Below are positions 49,531-59,333 of a stretch of DNA of 64,000 nt, in pieces. This DNA comes from Dechloromonas sp. A34. GTDB taxonomy: Bacteria; Pseudomonadota; Gammaproteobacteria; Burkholderiales; Rhodocyclaceae. The notes under the pieces are model-generated. The model ran no database searches and had not been told where the DNA came from. It saw nothing but the letters and a program-made list of their open reading frames with translations. How positions within the stretch are numbered: the stretch's first letter is position 1; each line of letters opens with the position of its first letter. Both the position numbers and the translations under genes were made by a program. The stretch is from contig NZ_CP102486.1 in NCBI RefSeq assembly GCF_026261605.1, positions 1,240,001 through 1,304,000 of the forward strand, read 5' to 3'.

Positions 49531-50711
49531 GCGACGTCCTTGGACTTGTCAGACGGGAGGTAACGGGAGAATTTTTCCGGCAGCAGGCAGGTCTGCAGGC
49601 TGCGCTGGGTGAACAGGAAGCGGCCGTCGCAGATGAAGCCGAGCTGCTGCCAGTCGACTTCCTTGTTCAGCATCATGGTGCATTCGATCAGGTCGCGCCG
49701 GGCAATCCGCGGGTTCTTCGGAAACAGCGCCAGGATGGAGCCGTCGAAGCTGTGGCAGTCGTGCAGGAAGAAAGGTTCCGCCTTGCGCGTCCGGCCATTG
49801 ACGTAGATCCGTGGCAGCTCGTTGATCGGGAAGGCGCGGCCCCACTGCCACCAGTTGCTTTCGTCGAACTTCCTGACGCGGCGCTCGAGCAGTTCGGCCT
49901 TGTGCTTGTCGAGGTGCGGGTGCTTGATGCCATAGAGCATGCGGCGAGTTTCGCCGGTTTCGGCGGTTTTCGAATAGACGAATTCCATGTTGCCCTTGGC
50001 GTGGGCGTAGATGTGGTCGGCCCCGGAAACGGCGCCGACCTTGACCGTGAACACGTCGGCGAAGCGGACGCAGTGGTCGTCGCGCAGGAACATCAACTGG
50101 CCGTCGGCTTCGACGAAGCGCCGGCCATCGGCCATCAAGCGGTCCAGGCGGCCCTTTTCGAAACGGAAGATGGCGCAGTTCGGGGTGTGCTCGCCAAAGA
50201 CCCGGACATCGCCGGTTTCGTAAAAGTGCGTGATGCTGCCCTGCTCGTAAAGCCAGGCGTTGAGCTTCTTGGCGGCGGTCAGCTTGATGAACTCGCGCGG
50301 CACGATGAAGACCAGCTCGCCGCCCGGTTTCAGGTGGCGGATGCACTTTTCGATGAAGAACAGGAAGAGGTTGCTGCGCCCGTCGAAGAGTTCGGATTTC
50401 AGTTTCTGGCGGGTGGTCGTGGCCACGTCCTGAAAACGCACATAGGGCGGGTTGCCGATGATGCTGTCGAACTGCTCGCCGAGCGGGTAATCGAAAAAGT
50501 CGCGGATCTCGGCACCGGGCGGCGCGACCCGCGGGTCGATCTCGATGCCGACGCAATCGGCCTGCTTTGCCTTCAGCTTGCGAAAGAAGGCGCCATCGCC
50601 GGCCGAGGGTTCGAGGGTCCGGCCGGTGTTCTGGCAGAGGTCGAGCATGAAGGCCACCACATTGGGTGGCGTGAACACCTGGCCGAGTTGGGCGACGTCG
50701 CGGGCGGACAC
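49527..50711 (-). CDS. N6-adenine DNA methyltransferase (Eco57I/TaqI-like), no restriction partner nearby
   Basis: 394 aa. SAM site: [18 protein letters not shown], then [14 protein letters not shown] (motif I). Catalytic motif IV is [12 protein letters not shown] near residue 87, which indicates N6-adenine methylation. The long C-terminal part (about 200-394) would be the target-recognition region. No endonuclease gene adjoins it; the neighbours are pyrF (4-base overlap) and a DUF924 gene. Either an orphan regulatory methyltransferase or a leftover of a restriction system, with unknown target. Confidence 0.85.
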   Translation of the reverse strand: MSARDVAQLGQVFTPPNVVAFMLDLCQNTGRTLEPSAGDGAFFRKLKAKQADCVGIEIDPRVAPPGAEIRDFFDYPLGEQFDSIIGNPPYVRFQDVATTTRQKLKSELFDGRSNLFLFFIEKCIRHLKPGGELVFIVPREFIKLTAAKKLNAWLYEQGSITHFYETGDVRVFGEHTPNCAIFRFEKGRLDRLMADGRRFVEADGQLMFLRDDHCVRFADVFTVKVGAVSGADHIYAHAKGNMEFVYSKTAETGETRRMLYGIKHPHLDKHKAELLERRVRKFDESNWWQWGRAFPINELPRIYVNGRTRKAEPFFLHDCHSFDGSILALFPKNPRIARRDLIECTMMLNKEVDWQQLGFICDGRFLFTQRSLQTCLLPEKFSRYLPSDKSKDVA

Positions 50712-50715
50712 GGGA

Positions 50716-51300
50716 TCAGAAACCGCTGCCCGGCTGAGCGAGGTAAATCGTCTCTTCGGGTGTGGAGGGCCGGCCGAGGGCGGCGTTGCGATGCGGGAAG
50801 CGGCCGAAACGGGCGATCACCTCCTGGTGACGGCGGGCGTAATCGAGGAAACCGTCGTTGCCGGGTTGCTCGGCCGCCAGCGCGGCGAACAGGGCAACCG
50901 AGCGTTCCTGGTCGGCCAGCGCTTCGCTGTGTTCGAGCGGCAGATAGACGAAGACTTTTTCGACAGCGCTCAGCTGTTTGTCCCAGCCCTGGGCGAGCGC
51001 CCGTTCGGCGAGCGAGCGGGCCTCGGCGTCACCGGCAAACATTCGGGCCTCGCCACGGAAGAGGTTGCGTGGGAACTGGTCGAGCAGGATGAGCCGGGCG
51101 AGCAGGCCGGGCGGCGTATCCGCCCACTCGGTCAGGCGGCCGGCCAGCGCCGCCTCGACGTCGGGCAGGAAGCGGCTGCGGATGGCTTCATCGAAAGCGG
51201 CATCCTTGCGAAACCATTCATTTCGCGGCTGGCCGTAGCCGGGTTCGCCGGGACGGCCGAACCAGAAGGCGAGGATGTCCGCCGCTGCCGTGCCGCTCAT
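50716..51300 (-). CDS. DUF924-family protein
   Basis: 194 aa. Starts MSGTAAADILAFWFG and has the DUF924 pattern ILLDQFPRNLFRGEARMFAGD near residue 70 and FVYLPLEHSEALADQERSV near 117. All-alpha, TPR-like fold; biochemical role unknown. It overlaps the glnS stop by 1 base and the methyltransferase start follows 4 bases on, so it is in one operon. Confidence 0.9.
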   Translation of the reverse strand: MSGTAAADILAFWFGRPGEPGYGQPRNEWFRKDAAFDEAIRSRFLPDVEAALAGRLTEWADTPPGLLARLILLDQFPRNLFRGEARMFAGDAEARSLAERALAQGWDKQLSAVEKVFVYLPLEHSEALADQERSVALFAALAAEQPGNDGFLDYARRHQEVIARFGRFPHRNAALGRPSTPEETIYLAQPGSGF

Positions 51301-53099
51301 CAGCCGGCCTTGCCCCAGGAGTCCTTCAGCGTGACGGCGCGGTTGAACACCGGCTTGCCGTCATGCGAATCGACGCGGTCGGCCACGAAATAACCGTGGC
51401 GCTCGAACTGGAAGCGCTCTTCCGGTTTTGCGTCGCGCAGACAGGGTTCGAGCTGGGCGGTGATCGTCTGCCGGGAATCCGGGTTGAGGTCGTCGAGGAA
51501 ATCGCGTTCCAGGTCCGGGGCATCGCCTTCGCGTCGGGCACCGGGGGCGGGCACCTTGAACAGGCGCTCGTAGAGGCGGATTTCGGCGGCGTAGGAGTGG
51601 GCGGCCGAGACCCAGTGCAGATTGCCCTTGACCTTGACGCTGTCGGCGCCCGGCGTGCCGGACTTGGTGTCGGGCAGGTAGTTGCAATGCACGGCGATAA
51701 CCTTGCCGTTGGCGTCCTTGTCGAAGCCGGTGCACTCGACGATGTAGCCGTATTTGAGGCGCGCCTTATTGCCCGGGAACAGGCGGCGGAAGCCCTTGCT
51801 CGGCACTTCCATGAAGTCCTCGCCCTCGATCCACAGTTCGCGGCTGAAAGGAATGCTGCGCTGGCCGAGTTCCGGGTGCAGCGGGTGGTTGGGGGCGAAG
51901 CATTCTTCAACCTGCCCCTCGGGGTAGTTGTCGATAATCAGCTTGACCGGGTCGAGCACGGCAATGCGGCGCTGGTCGGATTCGTTCATGACTTCGCGCA
52001 TGGCATCCTCGAACAGCACGTAGTCGATCAGCGAGTCATGCTTGGAGACGCCGATGCGTTCGGCAAACAGGCGGAAACCTTCGGCCGAGTAGCCGCGGCG
52101 GCGGGCGCCGACCAGGGTCGGCATGCGCGGGTCATCCCAGCCTTGCACGTGTTTTTCCTCGACCAGCTGAATGAGTTTCCGCTTGGAGAGCACGACATAG
52201 GTCAGGTTGAGCCGCGAGAACTCGATCTGCTGCGGCAGTGGCCGCTGCAGCAAACCGCCTTCGGCCAGCCGTTCGAGGAGCCAGTCGTAGAACGGCCGTT
52301 GGTCTTCGAATTCCAGCGTGCAGATCGAGTGCGTGATGTTTTCCAGCGCGTCCTCGATCGGGTGGGCGAAGGTGTACATCGGGTAGACGCACCACTTGTC
52401 GCCGGTGTTGTGATGCGTGGCGTGGCGAATGCGGTAGATCGCCGGGTCGCGCAGGTTGATGTTGGGTGCCGCCATGTCGATCTTGGCGCGCAGGATGTGC
52501 GTGCCGTCGGCGAATTCGCCGGCTTGCATGCGCTTGAAGAGATCCATGTTCTCGGCGGCGCTGCGGGCGCGGAAAGGCGAATCCTTGCCAGGTTGGGTCA
52601 GCGTGCCGCGATTGGCGCGCATCTCGTCTGCCGACTGGCTGTCGACGTAGGCGTGGCCGGCCGAGATCAGGTATTCGGCGAACTGGGCCATCCAGTCGAA
52701 ATAGTTGGAAGCCTGGTAGAGATTGTTTTCGCCATCTTTTTCCCAGGAGCAGCCCAGCCACTTGACCGCGTCGATGATCGAATCGACGTATTCCTGCTCT
52801 TCCTTCTCCGGATTAGTGTCGTCGAAGCGCAGGTGGCAGCGGCCACCGTACTGCTCGGCGAGGCCGAAGTTGAGCAGGATGGACTTGGCGTGGCCGAAGT
52901 GCAGGTAGCCGTTCGGCTCGGGCGGGAAACGGGTGCGGATCTTGGCGGCGTCGAGCGGTGCGGCGGCGTGGTCGGCGGCGGTGCCTGGCTGGCCGGCCCA
53001 GTGGCGCTGGGCGTGCTTGCCGGCAGCAAGGTCGGCTTCGACGATATTCCTGATGAAATTGGCGGCGGGGGCGACTTCGGGTTTATTCGGGCTGCTCAC
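51300..53099 (-). CDS. glnS: Glutaminyl-tRNA synthetase
   Basis: 599 aa class I synthetase. The HIGH-type motif is PPEPNGYLHFGHAKS near residue 58 and the KMSKS-type motif is YVVLSKRKL near 300; GlnS-specific RFDDTNPEKEE follows motif 1. Two C-terminal anticodon-binding beta-barrels are present. About 45 residues longer at the N-terminus than E. coli GlnS. Charges tRNA-Gln directly, as typical of beta- and gammaproteobacteria. Confidence 0.97.
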   Translation of the reverse strand: MSSPNKPEVAPAANFIRNIVEADLAAGKHAQRHWAGQPGTAADHAAAPLDAAKIRTRFPPEPNGYLHFGHAKSILLNFGLAEQYGGRCHLRFDDTNPEKEEQEYVDSIIDAVKWLGCSWEKDGENNLYQASNYFDWMAQFAEYLISAGHAYVDSQSADEMRANRGTLTQPGKDSPFRARSAAENMDLFKRMQAGEFADGTHILRAKIDMAAPNINLRDPAIYRIRHATHHNTGDKWCVYPMYTFAHPIEDALENITHSICTLEFEDQRPFYDWLLERLAEGGLLQRPLPQQIEFSRLNLTYVVLSKRKLIQLVEEKHVQGWDDPRMPTLVGARRRGYSAEGFRLFAERIGVSKHDSLIDYVLFEDAMREVMNESDQRRIAVLDPVKLIIDNYPEGQVEECFAPNHPLHPELGQRSIPFSRELWIEGEDFMEVPSKGFRRLFPGNKARLKYGYIVECTGFDKDANGKVIAVHCNYLPDTKSGTPGADSVKVKGNLHWVSAAHSYAAEIRLYERLFKVPAPGARREGDAPDLERDFLDDLNPDSRQTITAQLEPCLRDAKPEERFQFERHGYFVADRVDSHDGKPVFNRAVTLKDSWGKAG

Positions 53100-53168
53100 G
53101 GGGGAACCTCTGTAATCGATCCCGCCATTTTAACCGGCGCAGCCCGCCAGCCGCCAAAATTCGCCGCG

Positions 53169-53199
53169 CTAGTGCCGTCGGAACAAAGGGCGGCACTAG
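53169..53199 (-). terminator. Hairpin at the end of the chemoreceptor gene
   Basis: CTAGTGCCG pairs perfectly with CGGCACTAG (9 bp, 13-base loop); the stop codon lies in one arm. Only a weak T-rich stretch follows. Confidence 0.5.
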
Positions 53200-54824
53200 A
53201 CGCGGAAGCGCTCCGTCGCGGCCTTCAGCGATTGCGCCGTAGCGAGCAGGGATTGTGCCGCCTGGGCGGTGATCTTCATGCTCTGTCCGGTGTCTTCGAC
53301 CTGATTGGCAATCCGTTCCACCTGCTGGGCGAGGGACGTGCTGGCCTCGCTCTGTTCGCGCGTCGAGGCGGCGACATCGCGGACCAGACTCTGGGCCGAG
53401 CGCGAACCTTCGGCGATGCGGTGCAGCTGTTCGCTTGTCTCGCTGGCGGCGGCCGTGGCCTTCTCAGCTTCCGGCAGCGCAGCATCCATGGCCTTGGCGG
53501 CATTCAGGGTTTCGCTCTGGATACGGTCCACGACGCCGGAAATTTCCAGCGTGGCTTTTTCCGTTCGCTCGGCCAGGACGCGTACTTCGTCGGCGACCAC
53601 CGCGAAGCCGCGCCCCTGTTCTCCGGCACGCGCCGCCTCGATGGCGGCGTTGAGGGCGAGCAGATTGGTCTGCCCGGCAATATCCTTGATGACCGAGGCG
53701 ATGCGTGCGACTTCCTGGGTATTGGCCGAAAGACTGCGTACCTTGTCGGCGGCATTGGCGACCGTCCCCGCCATGCTCGCGATGTTGCTGGCGACCATTT
53801 CAACGCTTTTTTCGCCCTGCTCCGCCAGGTCAGCGGCATTGCTGGCATAGCGTGCGGTTTCGGTGGCGTTGGCGGAGACATGGGTGATCGAAACGGTAAG
53901 TTCCTCCATTGCGGCGGCCATCGTCTGGGTGGCATCGGTTTCGGATGACGCTGCCTCCGCCACCTTGCTTGAAGTATCCGAAATTTCCCGTGCCGAATTG
54001 GCTACCTGGCCGGCGTTACGGGCGATTTCTTCCATCATCCGGCGCAGCGACTGAACCAGATGATTCAGCTCGCCGAGCAGGCTGGCCGGATTCCTGGTGT
54101 CCATGGAAACCGTCAGGTCGCCGGCCGCGACCTTGCTCATGGTGGCGACGGCAAGCGCCGGTTCGCCGCCGATTTGAGCCAGGATCGAGCGGGCAACCCA
54201 CCAGGCGACGGCGCCGACGACTAGCAGGACGAAAACAATGACGAAGGCCGCGCTACGCAACTGCTGATAGAAAACGGTATCGAGATCGTCAATGTAGAGG
54301 CCGGTGCCGATGACCCAATCCCAGGGCTGAAAATGCTGGAGGAGGTGCAGTTTGGGCACCTGGACGTCGCTGCCGGGTTTGGGGGTCAGGGTTTCGACAT
54401 AGCCGGTCTTGTCGAGGGCCGCCTTGAGCATGTTGCGGATGGTGTAGGCGCCGCTCTTGTCCTGGCGGTCCCAGTGACTCTTGCCAACGTATTCGGGGCG
54501 GACCGGGTGCATGACGCCCATGCCCTTGCTGTCATAGGTGTAGAAATACTCTTCACCGAGATAGCGCATGCCGCGCAAAGCATCTTTGGCGAGTTTTTGC
54601 GCATCTTCCCGGCTTAGCTCGCCCTTGGCTTCCTTGGTCTGAAAAACCTTGACCGTATTGATGGCAATATCGACGGCAGCCTGCAGCGTTGCCTTGCGGT
54701 CTTCCAGTAATTGGCTGCGCAGATGGAGAATCTGGAAAGCACCGAGCAAAACCAGACCGAGCAAGGCGATCAGCACCGATAGGGTCAAGCGCGCTTTCAG
54801 CCCACTGAAATTGAAAAGTTCCAT
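53196..54824 (-). CDS. Methyl-accepting chemotaxis protein with single Cache domain
   Basis: 542 aa. A first membrane helix (about 13-31), a periplasmic Cache-type ligand domain (about 35-190; [22 protein letters not shown] is its hallmark), a second helix (about 193-215), HAMP, then the signalling domain with the tip [30 protein letters not shown] near residue 400. The ligand domain fits sCache_2 families that bind small organic acids. It should signal through CheW/CheA; no che genes lie in the window. Confidence 0.93.
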   Translation of the reverse strand: MELFNFSGLKARLTLSVLIALLGLVLLGAFQILHLRSQLLEDRKATLQAAVDIAINTVKVFQTKEAKGELSREDAQKLAKDALRGMRYLGEEYFYTYDSKGMGVMHPVRPEYVGKSHWDRQDKSGAYTIRNMLKAALDKTGYVETLTPKPGSDVQVPKLHLLQHFQPWDWVIGTGLYIDDLDTVFYQQLRSAAFVIVFVLLVVGAVAWWVARSILAQIGGEPALAVATMSKVAAGDLTVSMDTRNPASLLGELNHLVQSLRRMMEEIARNAGQVANSAREISDTSSKVAEAASSETDATQTMAAAMEELTVSITHVSANATETARYASNAADLAEQGEKSVEMVASNIASMAGTVANAADKVRSLSANTQEVARIASVIKDIAGQTNLLALNAAIEAARAGEQGRGFAVVADEVRVLAERTEKATLEISGVVDRIQSETLNAAKAMDAALPEAEKATAAASETSEQLHRIAEGSRSAQSLVRDVAASTREQSEASTSLAQQVERIANQVEDTGQSMKITAQAAQSLLATAQSLKAATERFRV

Positions 54825-55011
54825 TTTTGTCTCCCGACGGTCGCTAGCCTATGGCCGTAGCTGATTATGTATTTCTAATACTTCAGAATATTGCAGCACC
54901 AACGGCCTGTCCAACTTTTAATGGGTGCTGGTCTGCGCTTCTCAATTGTTGCGATGCGCTGTTTGCTGGCCGGAATGGCAAAGTAATGCTGAGTCGCTAC
55001 AATGCAGCACC

Positions 55012-55419
55012 ATGTCCGCTCTGCATAACCTCACGTTTCTCAATTTCCTGGCTATTGGCACCGGTGCGGCCATCGGGGCCTGGGTGCGCTGGCTGCTCGG
55101 GTTGGCGCTGAATCCGCTGTTTGTCACGCTGCCGCTCGGTACGCTGGCCGCCAATCTGATGGGGGGCTATCTGGTCGGCGTGGCGGTGGGCCTGTTTCAC
55201 ATCAACACCCATTTTCCGCTCGCCTGGAAACTGTTCGCCATCACCGGCTTTCTCGGTGGCCTGACGACCTTTTCCACCTTTTCGGCCGAAGTCGTCGAAC
55301 GCCTGCTTGCCGGCCAGCCGGCATGGGCGATCGGGCTGGCTTCGGTGCACTTGGCCGGGTCGCTGACGGCGACCTATCTCGGCTTGCTCACCGTCGGTGC
55401 GACGCGCATCTGGTCCTAG
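55012..55419 (+). CDS. crcB: Fluoride channel CrcB/Fluc
   Basis: 135 aa from ATG 55012 (MSALHNLTFLNFLAIGTGAA). Four membrane helices; hallmark GFLGGLTTFSTFSAE near residue 80 and TLAANLMGGYLVG near 43. A dual-topology channel that exports fluoride. A TACAAT -10-like hexamer sits at 54998-55003, only 8 bases before the ATG, so the transcript may be almost leaderless and leaves no room for a fluoride riboswitch. Confidence 0.94.
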   Translation: MSALHNLTFLNFLAIGTGAAIGAWVRWLLGLALNPLFVTLPLGTLAANLMGGYLVGVAVGLFHINTHFPLAWKLFAITGFLGGLTTFSTFSAEVVERLLAGQPAWAIGLASVHLAGSLTATYLGLLTVGATRIWS

Positions 55420-55442
55420 TACCAGCCGTTGCTTTTGTGGAG

Positions 55443-55883
55443 CTAGGCGGCCTGGCGCAGCAGCTTAAGGCAGTCCAGCGACGCCGCCAGGTCGAGCGCG
55501 CTGAAGTTGTCGAAATTCTTCAGTTTCGGGTCGGCGCCCTTCTCCAGCAGTAGTTTGACCAGGTCGGGCTTGCTGTTCGACGAAACGTACATCAGGCAGG
55601 TCGCACCGTTGCCATTCTGGCGGTCGATATCGATGCCGGCCGCGATCAGGCGCTCGACGATGGCGTGGCTGCCGTTGTAGCAGGCAAGCCAGAGGGCGTT
55701 GCAGCCGTCAGCGTTGACCACCCCGAGATCGACCTTAAGGGCCAACAGTTCCTCCATGATCTCCAGGCTTCCCTCTTTGGCGGCGCGCATCAGCGGGGTG
55801 AAGCGGCCGTCGGCCTGCGTGGCGGAGAGATCATCGGCCGGGAAGCCGTGTTCGGCAAGAAAGGCAAGGAGTCGGGGGCTCAT
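55443..55883 (-). CDS. Ankyrin-repeat protein
   Basis: 146 aa from ATG 55883 (MSPRLLAFLAEHGFPADDLS). Four ankyrin repeats are seen, e.g. DGRFTPLMRAAKEGSLEIMEELLAL, DGCNALWLACYNGSHAIVERLIAAG and NGATCLMYVSSNSKPDLVKLLLEKG. Its start overlaps the stop of the SagB-type gene (ATGA), so the two are co-translated, and a direct partnership is plausible. No signal peptide. The longer open frame upstream is antisense-like readthrough of the neighbour in another frame. Confidence 0.88.
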   Translation of the reverse strand: MSPRLLAFLAEHGFPADDLSATQADGRFTPLMRAAKEGSLEIMEELLALKVDLGVVNADGCNALWLACYNGSHAIVERLIAAGIDIDRQNGNGATCLMYVSSNSKPDLVKLLLEKGADPKLKNFDNFSALDLAASLDCLKLLRQAA

Positions 55884-57520
55884 GAATCGTCCTCGTGGCG
55901 TTGGGGGTAGGGCGGCCCGGTTTCGATCCGGGAATCGGTGATCGGTGTACCGACCGTGAAGTGATAGACGCTTTGCCAGCGGTCGCCGGCCAGTCCAAAA
56001 ACCTCGTGCACGGGGTCGTCGAAATAGCAGCCGATGCCCGTGCCGCGCACGCCAGCGGCCTCTGCCTCGAGATAAAGCGCCTGGCCGAGCAGTCCGGCTT
56101 CGCGCAGCAGTTGGCGATAACCGTGGCCGCTGGCGGTGGCATCCGCGAACTCGCCGAGCATGCCGAGCGAAAAGGCGCTGGTCGCGGCGATGTCCTGATG
56201 GCAGGACACAGAGCGGGCTGTGCGCTGTAATTCCTGCAGATCCATTTCGGCAAGCAGGATCAGGCCGAGGTGAGCGGGGCAATCGGGGGCAAAGTCGACC
56301 ACCCGGCGCTGGTCGGGAAAACGCTCGCCGATGGCGGTCGGTAACTCGGCAGCGGCGCCGGGCGTGCGGGGTAGTAGATAGAGTCCTCTCGGCAAACCAT
56401 CAACGCGCAGCACGAAGAGCAGCAGATGGATGCGGCTCCGCGATTCCTGGGCTGTCCACGGCGCTTGTGCACGCGGCAACAGTGCGTCAAGCATTCGGTA
56501 GAGGGCGGTGCTGGGCAGCGTCTGGCGCGGATCGAAGCGCTGGGCGCTGCGGCGCTGGCGGATCAGTTCGGCGGCCCCGGCCGCCGTTGGGTGGGCGGGC
56601 AGTGGCACCCGCGTCGCAAAGCTTGGGGGTTCCGAGCAGCTGGCTGGATCGCGGCTGGCGGCTGCGGCCTGGTCAATGGCCGGCCAGCGATAGCCTGGTA
56701 CGTCGTCAATCCTGCTTGGTTTGCCCTGCCATTCGGCGTCGTCCAGCCAGTTGGCAAGTGTCGTCGGGGCGGGTGGCGGATGCAGCCCGGGGGCGCGTAT
56801 GGCGAGCAGGATTTCCGGCTCTTCCAGTTCCGTAAAAGCGTAGCGCGAGGAGGGGAAGTCATCCGTGCGGTCCAGTCCGAGGCAGTGGGCCAGCGCGTCG
56901 GCGGTACTGGCGAGCGGTACGACTTCCCAGCCGAGCAGGGCGGCGGAGTAGGACAGGGCGCCGATGGCATGGCCGACATCGAGCTGGCAGTAGCGAAAGG
57001 CGCGCTCGCCGTACTTCCAGGCTTCGCGCCACATGACGCTGGACAGGCCGACGGCCAGCCACGGGCCGCCCTCCTTGGCCGGGTATCGGGCGCGGCCTTC
57101 TAGAACATGGGTTTCCGGGTCGTAGTGATGCAAGCCATCGGCGACGCCCGGTACGTTACCGACGAGGACATAGGCTTCGACCGGATGCAGGTTGCCGGAC
57201 GACGGGTTGCAGCGCAGCGCCCAGCGGCTCGGGCCCCAGCTTTTCCAGGCGGAGACCCCGAACGCGAGTTCGAGTAGCGCGCCGAGGCTATGCGCGTCTG
57301 GGGCGATCGGGGCGGCAGGCGGTTCGCTGAGCAGGGCGTAGGGGCGTTCGTAGCGGTCGGCGCTCAACGGCAGTTCAAGAAGCGGCGCACCGGAGTAATG
57401 GCGGAAGGGCGCCGGCTGGGCCTCCCAGTCGAGCTGTCCGGGGCCTTCGGCATAGGCTGCGAAGCGGTGCTTGGTGCGGGCGTGGTAGGCACGCACGACA
57501 TCTGGTGAGGTATCCGACAC
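55880..57520 (-). CDS. SagB/ThcOx-type nitroreductase-family protein, two tandem domains
   Basis: 546 aa. Both halves resemble the FMN-binding nitroreductase fold: the first (about 60-270) has RCNPSSGNLHPVEAYV near residue 105; the second (about 315-525) has LIRQRRSAQRFDP near 313 and GIGCYFDDPVHEVFGL near 505. In SagB/ThcOx such enzymes oxidise azolines; stand-alone versions like this lack known substrates. No cyclodehydratase or precursor peptide genes are nearby. Coupled by ATGA to an ankyrin-repeat gene. Confidence 0.8.
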   Translation of the reverse strand: MSDTSPDVVRAYHARTKHRFAAYAEGPGQLDWEAQPAPFRHYSGAPLLELPLSADRYERPYALLSEPPAAPIAPDAHSLGALLELAFGVSAWKSWGPSRWALRCNPSSGNLHPVEAYVLVGNVPGVADGLHHYDPETHVLEGRARYPAKEGGPWLAVGLSSVMWREAWKYGERAFRYCQLDVGHAIGALSYSAALLGWEVVPLASTADALAHCLGLDRTDDFPSSRYAFTELEEPEILLAIRAPGLHPPPAPTTLANWLDDAEWQGKPSRIDDVPGYRWPAIDQAAAASRDPASCSEPPSFATRVPLPAHPTAAGAAELIRQRRSAQRFDPRQTLPSTALYRMLDALLPRAQAPWTAQESRSRIHLLLFVLRVDGLPRGLYLLPRTPGAAAELPTAIGERFPDQRRVVDFAPDCPAHLGLILLAEMDLQELQRTARSVSCHQDIAATSAFSLGMLGEFADATASGHGYRQLLREAGLLGQALYLEAEAAGVRGTGIGCYFDDPVHEVFGLAGDRWQSVYHFTVGTPITDSRIETGPPYPQRHEDDS

Positions 57521-57612
57521 GGGGGCTGCTGTAGCGTGGAGTTGGTTGGAGGCTGGGTTAAGAAGTGCCGCGAGTCAATAGCCTGGAGTCGGGACAAGAG
57601 GGTCGGGTGCGC

Positions 57613-57876
57613 TCAAGGCTCGCTCGCCTTTTCGATCTGTTCCGGGGTCAGGCCGACCTGGGTGATCAGGCTGCCTTCGCTGGTATTCCACCAGACCACG
57701 ACCCAGCTCGTGCCATCGGGATCGATGCGTTCGACTTCACAGCGCGAGCCGATCATGTTCATGAACATGTCCAGATCATCCTCGTCGAGGTCGGGGTCGG
57801 GCGTGATGTCAAGAATACGGACCAGATCGCCCGGGGCGACGCTTTGGCCCTTGCAGTCGGTGGTGGTGGCGTTCAT
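57613..57876 (-). CDS. Small acidic protein of unknown function
   Basis: 87 aa from ATG 57876 (MNATTTDCKGQSVAPGDLVR). It looks like a small beta-barrel: GDLVRILDITPD, then an acidic loop (DLDEDDLDMFMNM) and SWVVVWWNTSEGSLITQ. The upstream in-frame codons are unlikely to be used. No motif lets me assign a function; the acidic loop could bind metal. It lies between the SagB-type gene and the LysR gene on the same strand. Confidence 0.7.
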   Translation of the reverse strand: MNATTTDCKGQSVAPGDLVRILDITPDPDLDEDDLDMFMNMIGSRCEVERIDPDGTSWVVVWWNTSEGSLITQVGLTPEQIEKASEP

Positions 57877-57981
57877 GGCGGACTCCGTTGGGTGTCGGGT
57901 TGAGGCGCCTTGTCGGGAAGTCGACAAGGCAAACCGATATATCAAGAGACTCGCAACTGGCGTGCCAGCGCTCCGGCCCGA

Positions 57982-58890
57982 TTAACGGCTTTGCCGCCAG
58001 GGGGTATGGCCGAATTCGTCGACCAGGAAATCGACCATTGCCCGGACCTTGGGGGCGAGATGGCGGCCGCTCGGGTAGGTCACGAAGAGCGGCACCGGCT
58101 CGACGTGGTGCCAGTCGGTCAGGATCGGCACCAGGGCGCCGCGGCGGATGGCCTCGCCGACGATGACGTCGGTCAGCCGGGTGATGCCGACGCCGGCTAC
58201 GGCCAGCTGGAGCACGGTTTCGGCATTGTTGGCGACGACGTTGCCGGCGATATGGACGACGCGGATGCCGTCGTCGGTGTCGAAGGGCCAGCGGCGCAGG
58301 GCGGGCAGAGTGGTAATCCACAGGCAGTTGTGGCGCTGCAGGTCGTCCGGCGTGCGCGGCGTGCCGAAGCGGTCGAGGTAGGAGGGCGCGGCGCAGATTA
58401 CCCGTTCAAGATTGCAGATCCGCCGCGCTACGGTTGATGAGTCATCCAGTGCGCCGATGCGCAGGGCCAGGTCGTAATGCTCGTCGCCAGGGGCGGGCGG
58501 CTGATCCTTGATGGCGACTTCGAGCTCGATGTCGCGGTACTTTTCCAGGAAGCGCGGAATAGCCGGCGTCAGCTGGTGCATGCCGAAAGCCGAGCCGCAG
58601 TGCATGCGCAACAGGCCGCGCGGATGGGTGCCGGCCTCGGCGACCTCGGCCTCGGCTTCTTCCATCGCCGTCAGGATCGGGCGCGCCCGGTTGAAAAAGG
58701 CCTCGCCTTCGGTAGTCAGCTGCAGGCGGCGGGTGGTCCGGGTCAGCAGGCGGGTGCCCAGGCGATCTTCGAGTCGGGTGACCAGCTTGGAGAGGGCTGA
58801 CGGGGTCAGGCCCATTTCCCGGGCAGCGGCCGAGAAGCCGCCGGTTTCCACGGCACGAACAAAAGCGGTCATCTGTGCAGCGCGATCCAT
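57982..58890 (-). CDS. LysR-family transcriptional regulator
   Basis: 302 aa. The N-terminal winged helix-turn-helix is residues 1-60 (MTAFVRAVETGGFSAAAREMGLTPSALSKLVTRLE); the C-terminal co-inducer domain covers about 92-295. Its start is 120 bases from the divergent small gene at 59011. The usual LysR layout makes that gene a candidate target. The inducer is unknown. Confidence 0.93.
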   Translation of the reverse strand: MDRAAQMTAFVRAVETGGFSAAAREMGLTPSALSKLVTRLEDRLGTRLLTRTTRRLQLTTEGEAFFNRARPILTAMEEAEAEVAEAGTHPRGLLRMHCGSAFGMHQLTPAIPRFLEKYRDIELEVAIKDQPPAPGDEHYDLALRIGALDDSSTVARRICNLERVICAAPSYLDRFGTPRTPDDLQRHNCLWITTLPALRRWPFDTDDGIRVVHIAGNVVANNAETVLQLAVAGVGITRLTDVIVGEAIRRGALVPILTDWHHVEPVPLFVTYPSGRHLAPKVRAMVDFLVDEFGHTPWRQSR

Positions 58891-59010
58891 GACTTGATTA
58901 TGGATGAAAATTCACAAATGTTTTGCCAATTGTCTGGATTGTTCTTCGCTGCGACGGCAATTAAAGTTCGATCCGTGCAATGTTGCATCGCAGCAGATAA
59001 GGAATACATC

Positions 59011-59298
59011 ATGGCCCCCATCGACATTCCCACCATCGAACGTCAAGCCCGCGCCCTGCGCGCCCAGGAAATCCAGCGTCTGCAAGGGCTGTTTGCGGAA
59101 CGTCTGAGTCTCTACATGGTACTGCTTGGCACCAGCCTGCTTTCCGGGCTCGAAGTACTGGCCGATGTCCTGCGCCCGGTGTTCTCATGGAACCCCCAGG
59201 ATGGTTCCGCCAAGCCTCATCGCTCAGTGCTCGCCAAATTGAATCGCGGCGTCCGCGCCTTGTTTTCCTGGAATCCGCAGAGCCGTCATCACTGCTGA
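59011..59298 (+). CDS. Small protein with a repeated FSWNPQ motif
   Basis: 95 aa from ATG 59011 with AAGGA upstream. Residues 25-60 include a hydrophobic stretch (LSLYMVLLGTSLLSGLEVLADVL). FSWNPQ occurs twice, near residues 58 and 86, each after a basic/hydrophobic run (RPVFSWNPQ, RALFSWNPQ), with different codons at the two copies, so the repeat is kept at protein level. The family is unknown to me. Divergent from a LysR gene. Confidence 0.7.
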   Translation: MAPIDIPTIERQARALRAQEIQRLQGLFAERLSLYMVLLGTSLLSGLEVLADVLRPVFSWNPQDGSAKPHRSVLAKLNRGVRALFSWNPQSRHHC

Positions 59299-59333
59299 GC
59301 GGCTTCGCTCGGACTTCCTTCGGGCGCCCTTCT

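Noticed and set aside
54825..55011. Fluoride riboswitch before crcB
   Set aside because: I see no recognisable fluoride aptamer, and the likely -10 leaves almost no 5' leader.
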